From assembly GCF_003025595.1 (NCBI RefSeq), contig NZ_PYMI01000001.1, positions 868,001-932,000 on the forward strand: DNA of 64,000 nucleotides, written 5' to 3'. Made by a program: the position numbers and the translations under genes. Source of the stretch: Photobacterium ganghwense (GTDB lineage Bacteria > Pseudomonadota > Gammaproteobacteria > Enterobacterales > Vibrionaceae). Positions within the stretch are counted from its first letter, which is position 1; every line of letters starts with the position of its first letter. Shown piece by piece: positions 56,628 to 64,000 of the stretch. Under the pieces are notes generated by a model. The model was not told where the DNA came from, searched no databases, and saw only the letters and a list, made by a program, of their open reading frames with translations.

Positions 56628-58025
56628 CTAGAGCAACAAGCTCTGCATGGTTGCCAGCTCCTGGGTCATTTGGGCAATCGCGGCATCCATGGCTGACAGT
56701 TGTTTGTATGTGCGATCTTCAAAGTCTTTCATACGGGCATCAAGCTGAGACATATCGTCTTCCAGACGCTTTTGCTGCTCTTTCAGGCTGTCTTCTTTAC
56801 TGGTAATACTGCCATCCCGGCCAACAAAACCATCCAGGACTTCATCAGCCTTATCTAAAAAGCCGCCATCACTGGTAAAAAAAGCACCAAAATCTAAAAA
56901 TTTATCATCCAGCATGTCACCTAAAATTTCTTCATCCAGTTCTAATTTACCGTACCTATCAGTCGTTACACCGAAGTCTGCCATCCGGTATTTCTGGCCA
57001 TCCACGGTTACAGGTTCATTTATCAGGTTTCTCAGCTGGCTAATAAGAGATTTGGAGACACTGTCGCCGACCAACGGTCCGCCACTGCCCTCTTCAACAC
57101 TATAGCTTGACTGCGATTCAATCATCTCAAACAGGCTATTGTATTGCTCAACAAACTTCGTCAACGCGTCTTTGGGTTGAGTTTTATCGTTTTCAATCGT
57201 GATATTGATACTTTTGGTTTCAATATCATCGGTGTCAGTACCTGTACCATAAGTTCCCGTCAGCTTCTTGATATCCAACGTTAAGCCATCAATGGCATTT
57301 TCAAATTTGTTGGTAGAGCTGGTTACAGCAGAAAAACCATCAATGATAATTTGAGCATCCTGCGCAGCCTGCATTTCTGCCATATTTCCGCCAGGAGAGG
57401 CGGGATCATAGGTCAAATTCGCCAAATCACCAGTCATGCCTGATGCATCGATTTTTATCTGATTTTCAGCACCGGTTTTCGTCGATGAAAACAGAATTTT
57501 TGAACCACCGTCATCGGTAATGGTAGTCGCAGTGATACCGGGATTATCTTTCGAATTATTAATTGCAGCAACAACGTCTTTTAGACTGTTTTTATCCGAA
57601 CTGATATTGATGGTCATTGATTTGTCTCCGACGGAAATGACCATCTCACCACTACCTAAATCAGCAGCCGGATCGGCATCAAAGCTGGAATTACTGACAA
57701 TTTTATGGCTTTTTGCCAGCTGTTTGACCTCAACAGAATAAGAGCCATTCTGGGTATTACTGTCCGCCGTTACAGAAATAAACTCTTTATCGGAAGATGA
57801 AGCTTTCTTACTGATAAAAGCTTCATCTTCTTTAAACTTTTCAAGTAACTCTTGTAGACTACTGGCCGAAGACTTTACCAAGCCATAAGCACTCAGGCTA
57901 CTGTCTACTTTACTCATTTGATCTGTTATTCGCGTTTGCTTAGGCGTTCGTTCGGCTGCCACCAGCTGCTGCGTCATACCAGCAACGTCTAACCCTGATC
58001 CTAAACCACCAACAGATAATCCCAT
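56628..58025 (-). CDS. fliD: Flagellar filament cap protein FliD
   Basis: Caps the filament tip and guides folding of flagellin. 465 residues with the N-terminal motif GLGSGLDVAGMTQQLVAAER, a variable beta-rich centre, and the C-terminal coiled coil (LKEQQKRLEDDMSQLDARM, YKQLSAMDAAIAQM) ending in QSLLL. Length is normal. The cap centre is Asp/Ser/Gly-rich. Confidence 0.96.
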   Translation of the reverse strand: MGLSVGGLGSGLDVAGMTQQLVAAERTPKQTRITDQMSKVDSSLSAYGLVKSSASSLQELLEKFKEDEAFISKKASSSDKEFISVTADSNTQNGSYSVEVKQLAKSHKIVSNSSFDADPAADLGSGEMVISVGDKSMTINISSDKNSLKDVVAAINNSKDNPGITATTITDDGGSKILFSSTKTGAENQIKIDASGMTGDLANLTYDPASPGGNMAEMQAAQDAQIIIDGFSAVTSSTNKFENAIDGLTLDIKKLTGTYGTGTDTDDIETKSINITIENDKTQPKDALTKFVEQYNSLFEMIESQSSYSVEEGSGGPLVGDSVSKSLISQLRNLINEPVTVDGQKYRMADFGVTTDRYGKLELDEEILGDMLDDKFLDFGAFFTSDGGFLDKADEVLDGFVGRDGSITSKEDSLKEQQKRLEDDMSQLDARMKDFEDRTYKQLSAMDAAIAQMTQELATMQSLLL

Positions 58026-58037
58026 AAGTTCCTCTCT

Positions 58038-58484
58038 TTACACCTGCTGGCTGAGTGAGCGTGGTGCGTACTTTGCCAGGTTGCTGTTTAATTCAAGCAA
58101 GTCTTGTGCCGGAATTTGTCGAACGACATCACCACTTTGCTTATCAATGATAAAAACAACTTGCTCACCGCTCTCTTCATCCAACTCAAAGCGTAATGAG
58201 CGATTCATGCGACCCATGAGGTTTTCCAGTAGCCTTTGTTGCTCTTCCGTTGGGTACTTAGGTTGCGCTTTTTCTGAAGACGTTGGCCCTTCAACTGATG
58301 GTATAAGCTGGGGGGCGTTGGTCGATACAAGGTTAGATGCTGCATTTGGTGTGCTGTTGACACCTTGAAAGGGCAATACATTGCCGTCAGGTGAGGCAGT
58401 TGCTGGCTTGTCACCCTGGCGAGCCGAAAACAGATTTGCTACTAATGTACTGGTTTTGTCTGGGCTGATTTCCATACTGTTCAC
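58038..58484 (-). CDS. flaG: FlaG protein
   Basis: Short protein that in Vibrio and Pseudomonas affects filament length. 148 residues: a variable Ser/Pro/Gln N-terminal half, then the FlaG domain (LENLMGRMNRSLRFELDEES, VFIIDKQSGDVVRQIPAQDLL). Lies between the flagellin gene and fliD, as usual. 5' side carries a hairpin and a possible sigma-54 site. Confidence 0.93.
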   Translation of the reverse strand: MNSMEISPDKTSTLVANLFSARQGDKPATASPDGNVLPFQGVNSTPNAASNLVSTNAPQLIPSVEGPTSSEKAQPKYPTEEQQRLLENLMGRMNRSLRFELDEESGEQVVFIIDKQSGDVVRQIPAQDLLELNSNLAKYAPRSLSQQV

Positions 58485-58504
58485 CCATACACGTTCAAAT
58501 ACTC

Positions 58505-58528
58505 AAAAGGCCCGGCATACGCCGGGCC
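58505..58528 (-). terminator. Terminator after the flagellin gene
   Basis: GGCCCGGC, loop GTAT (minus strand), GCCGGGCC: a perfect 8-bp GC stem followed by TTTT. It starts 21 bases after the flagellin stop. Confidence 0.8.
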
Positions 58529-58529
58529 A
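58514..58529 (-). promoter_or_regulatory. Possible sigma-54 promoter of flaG, inside the terminator hairpin
   Basis: TGGCCCGGCGTATGCC on the minus strand: TGGC at -24, GC at -12 and the correct 10-base spacing, with weak -12 flanks. RNA start near 58503, about 19 bases before flaG. It overlaps the terminator stem, so the match may be due to the stem's GC content. Confidence 0.35.
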
Positions 58530-58548
58530 AGAACAACTTAAGTACGAA

Positions 58549-59724
58549 TTACAGCAGGCTCAGTGCCGCCTGTGGGTTCTGCTTCGCCTGAGCCAGAATC
58601 GAGGTACTTGCTTGCTGCAAGATTTGGTTCTTGGTCAGGTTAGTGGTTTCTTTCGCAAAATCGACGTCTTTAATACGGCTGTTAGACGCATTGACGTTTT
58701 CATTGATGTTTGACAAGTTATTCAGAGTATGATTGAAACGGTTCTGCACCGCACCCAAATCGGCACGTTGTTCGTCTAATGATTTGATACCGGCATCCAG
58801 TGCATAAACTGCATTTTGGGCTCCAGCAGCTGTTGTCACATCTAAATCACTTAATAGTAGTGATTTTGAATCTTCAGCCCCAAGTATGATTGATGTTGTC
58901 GCATCGGCCGGGGTTGCCTGATTATCCATGATAGTGCTGCCATCTTTGTTTGTTATTGTAATGGTTTCACCTGCATATTTATTATCGGCAACACCAGACA
59001 GAGTAATGTCCCCATTATCTTCAAGCGAAGCAACCAAACCAGTACCACTCACAGCAGAGTTAATCGCATCAACAGCTCCAGCCGCATCAGTGGTACCACT
59101 TAAATCGATCTCTTTGTCAAATGTTGCACCACTCAGCTTTATACCCTTACCAAGGATATTATCAACACCTTCAGACTTAATACTGCCATCGGTAGCCGTG
59201 TCAGCCCCAACACGCCCAAGCTTATCTGCAGAAATATCCCCCAGCGACATACTGATGGTTTCATTCGCAGCTGCACCTACTTGGAACTGCTGGGTACCGA
59301 ATGACCCATCCAGCAGTTTCTGACCACCAAAAGTCGTGGTTTCTGAAATACGGTTCATTTCTGTGGTTAGCTGGTCAATTTCTTTTTGAATCGCAGCACG
59401 GTCATCATCAGAGTTTGAGCCGTTGGCAGACTGCAATGACAGGTCACGCATACGCTGCATGATGTTGGTTGATTCCTGCATCGCACCTTCTGCGGTTTGC
59501 GCAATCGAGATACCGTCGTTAGCATTACGCATTGCTACGTTCAAGCCGTTGCTCTGACTGGTCAGACGGTTAGAAATTTGCATACCCGCCGCATCGTCTT
59601 TGGCGCTGTTGATACGAAGACCAGTAGACAGACGCTCCATGCTGCTGCTTACGTTGTTGTTCGCTGCGCCAAGGTTACGCTGGGCATTCATTGCAGCCAC
59701 GTTGGTATTAATAGTAACAGCCAT
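58549..59724 (-). CDS. Flagellin
   Basis: Filament subunit. 391 residues with conserved ends: N-terminal [16 protein letters not shown] and [23 protein letters not shown]-terminal [18 protein letters not shown] and [11 protein letters not shown]. The middle (about 175-300) is the variable surface-exposed part. The ATG at 59724 has GGGAG 6 bases before it; the longer frame to 59748 is not supported. Expressed from a FliA-type promoter (59800-59826). Only one flagellin gene is seen here; others could lie elsewhere. Confidence 0.97.
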   Translation of the reverse strand: MAVTINTNVAAMNAQRNLGAANNNVSSSMERLSTGLRINSAKDDAAGMQISNRLTSQSNGLNVAMRNANDGISIAQTAEGAMQESTNIMQRMRDLSLQSANGSNSDDDRAAIQKEIDQLTTEMNRISETTTFGGQKLLDGSFGTQQFQVGAAANETISMSLGDISADKLGRVGADTATDGSIKSEGVDNILGKGIKLSGATFDKEIDLSGTTDAAGAVDAINSAVSGTGLVASLEDNGDITLSGVADNKYAGETITITNKDGSTIMDNQATPADATTSIILGAEDSKSLLLSDLDVTTAAGAQNAVYALDAGIKSLDEQRADLGAVQNRFNHTLNNLSNINENVNASNSRIKDVDFAKETTNLTKNQILQQASTSILAQAKQNPQAALSLL

Positions 59725-59799
59725 AATTTGCTCCCTGTTTATTTGCAACCCAGCTTTGGTAGCGGGGGTTTTGAGAATCAGTTTGTTTAAGTACCTTCT

Positions 59800-59826
59800 A
59801 TAACGGCATGGAAAAATAAACCTTTA
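59800..59826 (-). promoter_or_regulatory. FliA (sigma-28) promoter of the flagellin gene
   Basis: TAAAGGTT, 11 bases, then GCCGTTAT on the minus strand, close to the consensus TAAAGTTT-N11-GCCGATAA. RNA start near 59793, about 69 bases before the ATG. Confidence 0.8.
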
Positions 59827-59942
59827 GGGATTTTTTAATTTTTTTTCCGGTTTTCTAAAACTCGCTTAATGCACAACAATCAAGTCACTCATGATTACTT
59901 TTTAATACAGCAAGTTAGGTTGCTATCAATACGTTACGCAAT

Positions 59943-59973
59943 AAAAAAGCGGCTAATCATTGCCGCTTTTTTT
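59943..59973. terminator. Bidirectional terminator after flgL
   Basis: GCGGC, 8-base loop, GCCGC, flanked by A6 on one side and T7 on the other. Lies 24 bases past the flgL stop and upstream of the flagellin promoter. Confidence 0.9.
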
Positions 59974-59996
59974 AAGGGGATATAATCACATCTGCA

Positions 59997-61223
59997 TTAC
60001 AGATAATTGAACAGCGTCAGCTCTTTTGCCTTGTTAAAAGCTGCCTGTGCCGCCTGCATTGCGAGTAGGTTCTGGTTCATCTCAATAATGGCTTCACTGT
60101 AATCAGTGTCTTCGAGATTGCCTTTGGCCGCACTCAGCGTTAATTCGAAATCTTTATGTTGCTCTTCGAAGGTGTCGAGTTGCTTCAAACCGACCCCTAC
60201 ATCTGAACGCCGCTGGTTCATATGCACATATCCAGCGTTTAACTCTTCAATAGTTCTTTGCAAGCTCGCCCTTGCTTCTGACGATGATGCAGGCATTTCA
60301 GCATAATCAATCGCGTTCTTGATGGAATCAAACAAACTAATGGTTTTTTCAGGCTCTAAGGTAACGGAGTCATTGGGTTTGATATCCCCATCAAACTGAA
60401 AGTTCAGCGAAATCTGACTACCTGGTGCCGGATCGCTGTATTGGATACCAGCTGTCGCATCGTAAGCCCCACTGCCGAGAAGGGTGTTACTCGAATCATC
60501 GTAAAGTTCGTATTGCATCTCTCCTGCAGCATTTTCAACAAACGCCACACGATACTGCGTCGTATCATTCGGATCCTGATTGGTCGCCGACAATAGCGTC
60601 AATCCAGATTCCGGCTGGAGCCCTTGATATTCAGGCCTAAAGTCTCCGAATGGGTTTTCCACAGCCATGAAGACCTTTTGCCCTGGCTGACTGGTGTTTA
60701 CAAAAACCGACTGGTCAACACGGGCCTGACGATGACCGGTATCACCAAGGTACTGAACATTACCCTGAGCATCCGCGACAAAAGGCATTTGATTCACCTG
60801 ATTACCGGCGAAAATATAATTGCCCCCTTCATCCTGACTGTTAGCCAGATCGATCAATCCCTGGTAAAGGCTTTCCAACTCAGACTTAAATGCCGTTTTA
60901 TCATCCCCAGCCATCGCCCCATTGATCATCCCGATAACTTTTTGTTTGGTGCTGTCAATGTAATTCTCAGCGCCGCTCAAGGCGGTTTCCAGCGAACCAA
61001 GGCGGTTTCCGGCAAGGGTGATCGACTTCTGGTATTGATCAATTTGAACGAGCTGCTGCTTGTAGTTTTGCGTCGAGACAGAGGCAACCGGGTCATCACC
61101 GGCGGTCTGCATTCGTTTACCGGTCGCAAGCTGCTCATTGGTTTCATTGATCATACTCTGCTTACGCATCAGGCTGGATGTCAGGTTTTGATACTGGGTA
61201 AACGTGGATACTCGGCTAATCAT
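59997..61223 (-). CDS. flgL: Hook-filament junction protein FlgL
   Basis: Second junction protein (HAP3) linking hook to filament. 408 residues, flagellin-like ends: N-terminal SRVSTFTQYQNLTSSLM and QLATGKRMQTAGDDPVAS; C-terminal EAIIEMNQNLLAMQAAQAAF. Sixteen bases after flgK, same transcript. Confidence 0.96.
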   Translation of the reverse strand: MISRVSTFTQYQNLTSSLMRKQSMINETNEQLATGKRMQTAGDDPVASVSTQNYKQQLVQIDQYQKSITLAGNRLGSLETALSGAENYIDSTKQKVIGMINGAMAGDDKTAFKSELESLYQGLIDLANSQDEGGNYIFAGNQVNQMPFVADAQGNVQYLGDTGHRQARVDQSVFVNTSQPGQKVFMAVENPFGDFRPEYQGLQPESGLTLLSATNQDPNDTTQYRVAFVENAAGEMQYELYDDSSNTLLGSGAYDATAGIQYSDPAPGSQISLNFQFDGDIKPNDSVTLEPEKTISLFDSIKNAIDYAEMPASSSEARASLQRTIEELNAGYVHMNQRRSDVGVGLKQLDTFEEQHKDFELTLSAAKGNLEDTDYSEAIIEMNQNLLAMQAAQAAFNKAKELTLFNYL

Positions 61224-61238
61224 AAATCACCCCAAAAA

Positions 61239-63194
61239 TCAGATGGCACGCATCAAGGTATCAAAGGTTTCTTTGGCCACACTCATGATACGAGAGGATG
61301 CCATGTACGCCTGCTGGAATTTCATCAGGTTGGCGGCTTCTTCATCCAGGTTGACCCCGGACAGGCTCTGCACCCGTTCGGTTGCGGCATCGAAGTCCAT
61401 CTGATTTATCTGAGTCATTTTTTCGGCGTTTTGTTTCTGAATACCAACATCGGTCGACAAGCCTTCAAACAGGTCGATGATTGAGGAACGGCCCCCGTTC
61501 ATGCTTTTTTCCGTCTGCAGAGACTGCATAGCCATTAGATTGGAGTTATCCCCTTCCGCAGGTTTTGCGCCCAGCTCAACGACAAAACTGTCATTGGCTT
61601 GTCCGCTTCGGGTCAGCCGCAGCGTGGCGCTGCCGCTCGGATCCGTTAGCTGAAACAGACCATCTTGCAGCGGGTAAGCCAGCGCGGTGCCGCTATTGCC
61701 AAGTGAGTCAGTCAAAGTGAGCGCATTACCGTTTGCATCGGTCACCGAGACACTGTCTCCAGCAGCGGAGAGCTGCACTTGATAACGGCCGGTTGCTGTT
61801 GCGCCAGGCAGCGCTTCAAGATGAGCGTTGCCGGTATTCGTTTCAGTTTCTGTCACGACACGTTGTGCAGCAATCGCTTTCGGGTCGTTGGTATTCAAGC
61901 TTATTTCACCGGCTCCCTGACGCACTGGGCGAATCTGCACGCTTTCACCCTCAACCGGGGGCGTACCAATTTCAATGACCATGCCATCAACGGCAATTTG
62001 CTGGCCAGCAACACCTGAACCAGCCGCTTGGGTGACCAATTCATCTGCACTGTTGAACAACGAGTAGGTTAATGCACCGGTAGCGGGATCAGCCTCAGTT
62101 TCCAGGCGATATTCATCGGCTTTGAGCTGTTTTACATCATCAATTGCTACTTTGATGTCAGCCGTACTGCCCACCTCGGTAATCACTCGCTGTTGTTGTG
62201 CAGACAAGCTGTTCACGTCTGTAAACAGGTTTTGTCCCGGCTGACCTTCCAGGTCTAGACCCTGACGTTGCATGGTATTGATCTCACTGGCAAAACCGAT
62301 CGCCATTCGCCCTACTTCATTCATGCCTTTTTCAATGACGTCGCTACGGTATTCGATCAGAGCGCCGATTTTGCCCCCCATCGATTCAGCCTTGAGGGGT
62401 TTCAGTGAGTTACCATGCTCCAGCGCAACCTGACTTTGACTTGGATCCGGCTCTCCGGGAACAATTGTAAGCTTGGACGGTTCAACGCCGGATACCAGCG
62501 TGTAGCCTTGCCCAATCATAATGGTCTGCGCCGGGTTCTCTTTATCAGAGAGCACCGTCACATTGGTGTATTCAGCAAGCTCGTTGATCAACTGCTGTTG
62601 CTGATCGTACAAATCATTTTTTTCGCCCCCCTGACTTTCCAGCACTCTGGCATTCAGGGCGGCAAGTTCTTGCCCCAGGGTATTTACCCGACTGACAGAA
62701 GCTGCCACTTGATCGCTGACTTCACGGTGCATATCCGTCAGATTGCCATGGGCACTGTTGAGAGTGCTAGCCACCAGACCGGCATTTTCAATCACGGCTT
62801 TACGGGAGCCCATATCATTCGGGTGATCCGCCAGGCTTTTAACGGCATCGTAGTAATCGTTCATGTTACTGACCGTTTTACTGGCATTACGGGAAATGTA
62901 ATCGTCCATAATGGCAAGCTGGCTGGCTTTTTCATTGCTGGCATGCAGCTGTGTCGTGGTCAGCGTCAGCTCTCGGGCGGCAAAGCGATCGTAGGCCCGG
63001 CTGACATTATCAATGTATGAGCCAGAACCGTAATAATCCCCTCCCAGCCATACGGCATCATTGGCTTTCTGCTCGGCGAGCTGGCGGCTATATCCAGGTG
63101 TATTGACATTATTGATGTTGTGACCTGTGACATTGAGTTGTTTCTGCGAACTCCTCAATCCCGATACGCCAATCTGCAATAAATCCAAAGCCAT
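61239..63194 (-). CDS. flgK: Hook-filament junction protein FlgK
   Basis: First junction protein (HAP1). 651 residues with the rod/hook family N-terminus LLQIGVSGLRSSQKQLNVTG and NNVNTPGYSRQ, and the C-terminal GVNLDEEAANLMKFQQAYMA. Length is normal for Vibrio. AGGAG lies 6 bases upstream. flgJ, which usually precedes flgK, is not present; instead a 680-base gene-poor stretch follows, with a sigma-54 promoter at 63264-63279. Confidence 0.97.
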   Translation of the reverse strand: MALDLLQIGVSGLRSSQKQLNVTGHNINNVNTPGYSRQLAEQKANDAVWLGGDYYGSGSYIDNVSRAYDRFAARELTLTTTQLHASNEKASQLAIMDDYISRNASKTVSNMNDYYDAVKSLADHPNDMGSRKAVIENAGLVASTLNSAHGNLTDMHREVSDQVAASVSRVNTLGQELAALNARVLESQGGEKNDLYDQQQQLINELAEYTNVTVLSDKENPAQTIMIGQGYTLVSGVEPSKLTIVPGEPDPSQSQVALEHGNSLKPLKAESMGGKIGALIEYRSDVIEKGMNEVGRMAIGFASEINTMQRQGLDLEGQPGQNLFTDVNSLSAQQQRVITEVGSTADIKVAIDDVKQLKADEYRLETEADPATGALTYSLFNSADELVTQAAGSGVAGQQIAVDGMVIEIGTPPVEGESVQIRPVRQGAGEISLNTNDPKAIAAQRVVTETETNTGNAHLEALPGATATGRYQVQLSAAGDSVSVTDANGNALTLTDSLGNSGTALAYPLQDGLFQLTDPSGSATLRLTRSGQANDSFVVELGAKPAEGDNSNLMAMQSLQTEKSMNGGRSSIIDLFEGLSTDVGIQKQNAEKMTQINQMDFDAATERVQSLSGVNLDEEAANLMKFQQAYMASSRIMSVAKETFDTLMRAI

Positions 63195-63263
63195 AATTTC
63201 TCCTGGTTTCTACCATTTCGCCAGCCTGCTTACGAAAGCGTTCAGGCCGAACATCAGAGAATT

Positions 63264-63279
63264 AGCAAAAATCACGCCA
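63264..63279 (-). promoter_or_regulatory. Sigma-54 promoter of flgKL
   Basis: TGGCGTGATTTTTGCT on the minus strand, with TGGC at -24, TTGCT at -12 and 10-base spacing. RNA start near 63254, 60 bases before flgK. Confidence 0.75.
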
Positions 63280-63352
63280 ACTCAAACGAGACTGATCGCG
63301 ATTGCCACTCCCTAGTCATTTAATCATTTGCTTACGTGATAATTGCATTCTT

Positions 63353-63394
63353 GCTGAGGGCTGAGGGCTGAGGGCTGAGGGCTGAGGGCTGAGG
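63353..63394. repeat. Tandem heptanucleotide repeat GCTGAGG x6
   Basis: Six exact copies of GCTGAGG in a row, followed by GGGGCTA. It is non-coding as far as I can see and lies about 75 bases upstream of the flgK sigma-54 site, the zone where FlrC enhancer sites would be. Such repeats change copy number easily. Confidence 0.95.
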
Positions 63395-63540
63395 GGGCTA
63401 AAGTATTCGCATCGGGTGTAGCTGATACATCTCCCCGCTCACGGATACGCAACCCTAACGGAATTTCAGCACCGCTCAACATGCCCAATTTGAAATTAAA
63501 ATGTTCAATCAGCCAAAATAACCAAAGCAATTTTTTGATT

Positions 63541-63556
63541 TGGCACGATAGCTGCA
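63541..63556 (+). promoter_or_regulatory. Sigma-54 promoter pointing away from flgK
   Basis: TGGCACGATAGCTGCA: perfect TGGCACG at -24, 10-base GG-GC spacing, TGCA at -12. RNA start near 63567. The first gene on that strand begins at 63875, so the leader would be about 300 bases, or the product is a small RNA. Confidence 0.7.
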
Positions 63557-63874
63557 TTAGAAATGGGTGACGCTCTATGACTTGATTTAATTGTTGTATT
63601 AAACCAACAGGTCATATCGTCATGCTCGACACCCAAAGCATCTAAATTGATCTCTATGTATAGCTTCCTTTAGGTATGTTTGTAGGTGCTAGAGGGAAAG
63701 TAAGATGAAAACACGCAGTAAAGCCACTATAAATCATAAGGTTATCTGAGTTTCCTATGATTTGTACGCTTTGCGAAAACATCAAAAAGACTAAAGGTAG
63801 TTTTTATCTTTTCGAGCACTATAATGATTTTTTGGTAAAAACAGAGTCAGCTAGGAAAAGTAATAAGGAACAGA

Positions 63875-64000
63875 ATGAATATCGGGATTGCAACGTTACT
63901 GGGCTATGCGCTCAAAGAAATCGTGGGTCCGTTTATCATGGACAACATTAATGAAGGTAAGGCTGAGAAAGTTCAGCAGAATGAAATTCATCAGGCACTT
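63875..64000 (+). CDS. Unknown protein, 5' end only
   Basis: Reading frame open to the right edge (42 codons seen), starting at ATG with AAGGA 5 bases upstream. The N-terminus NIGIATLLGYALKEIVGPFI is amphipathic or weakly hydrophobic, followed by a charged segment (NINEGKAEKVQQNEIHQAL). No family recognised. It could be the target of the sigma-54 promoter at 63541-63556. Confidence 0.5.
   Translation, partial: MNIGIATLLGYALKEIVGPFIMDNINEGKAEKVQQNEIHQAL

Larger units (their letters stand above)
63195..63874. other. Gene-poor region upstream of flgK
   Basis: 680 bases with no convincing gene. It holds the flgK sigma-54 promoter (63264-63279), six GCTGAGG repeats (63353-63394) and a sigma-54 promoter facing the other way (63541-63556). 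A weak hairpin, AAATCATAAGG with CCTATGATTT, lies at 63731-63763. Short ORFs here have poor codon use or are made of the repeat. Confidence 0.6.

Noticed and set aside
63324-63557. 77-codon minus-strand ORF with PSALSPQ repeats
   Set aside because: The repeat is only the translation of the GCTGAGG heptamer, there is no ribosome site, and it overlaps the opposing sigma-54 promoter.
63757-63951. 64-codon plus-strand ORF
   Set aside because: No good ribosome site, no recognisable domain, and it overlaps the better-supported frame starting at 63875.

Overview
The window comes from a polar-flagellated gammaproteobacterium of the Vibrionaceae type. The evidence is gene order: flgK-flgL-flagellin-flaG-fliD-fliT-fliS-flrABC-fliE to fliR-flhB, then flhA-flhF-flhG-fliA-cheYZAB-parC-parP-cheW, then the ccm operon and mlaA. 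This is the order known from Vibrio and relatives. FlrA/FlrB/FlrC, FlhF/FlhG and ParC/ParP point to one polar sodium- or proton-driven flagellum with a polar chemoreceptor array. The genus cannot be fixed from the sequence alone.

Layout. (1) 1-1336 is the end of an integrative element. A tyrosine recombinase gene runs off the left edge, and the element interrupts epmC (EF-P hydroxylase), leaving about 70 codons. (2) 1580-14072 is a surface-polysaccharide cluster. It holds a small phosphoglycosyl transferase, an SDR reductase and a large WbpM-type dehydratase, probably making QuiNAc-like primer sugar. It also holds a WbbL-like rhamnosyltransferase, a fused methyltransferase/coiled-coil/two-glycosyltransferase protein, the ABC exporter Wzm-Wzt with a sugar-binding tail, and rmlCDAB for dTDP-rhamnose. 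The middle (about 5.1-10.6 kb) is visibly AT-rich, as acquired O-antigen genes usually are. (3) 14258-22883 holds mlaA and the complete ccmABCDEFGHI operon for cytochrome c maturation. (4) 22990-24295, on the other strand, is a pair of small paralogues of FliK and of the FlhB tail. (5) 24406-63194 is about 39 kb of flagellar and chemotaxis genes, all on the minus strand. (6) 63195-64000 is a largely gene-free end with a heptanucleotide tandem repeat, two divergent sigma-54 promoters and the start of an unknown gene.

Regulation. FlrA (FleQ-like) heads the flagellar cascade and FlrB/FlrC act next. I found good sigma-54 (-24/-12) sites before flgK, flrB, fliK and flhA, a weaker one before flaG, and a clear FliA (sigma-28) site before the flagellin gene. 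Rho-independent terminators lie after flgL, flagellin, fliS, flrA and ccmI.

Most noteworthy are: (a) three repeats in the CheA linker that resemble the CheY-binding N-terminus of FliM in the same window; (b) the epmC disruption with a likely recombination core; (c) the four-part polysaccharide protein, which may cap chains for recognition by Wzt; (d) the FliK-like/FlhB-tail pair; and (e) an orphan sigma-54 promoter facing away from flgK.
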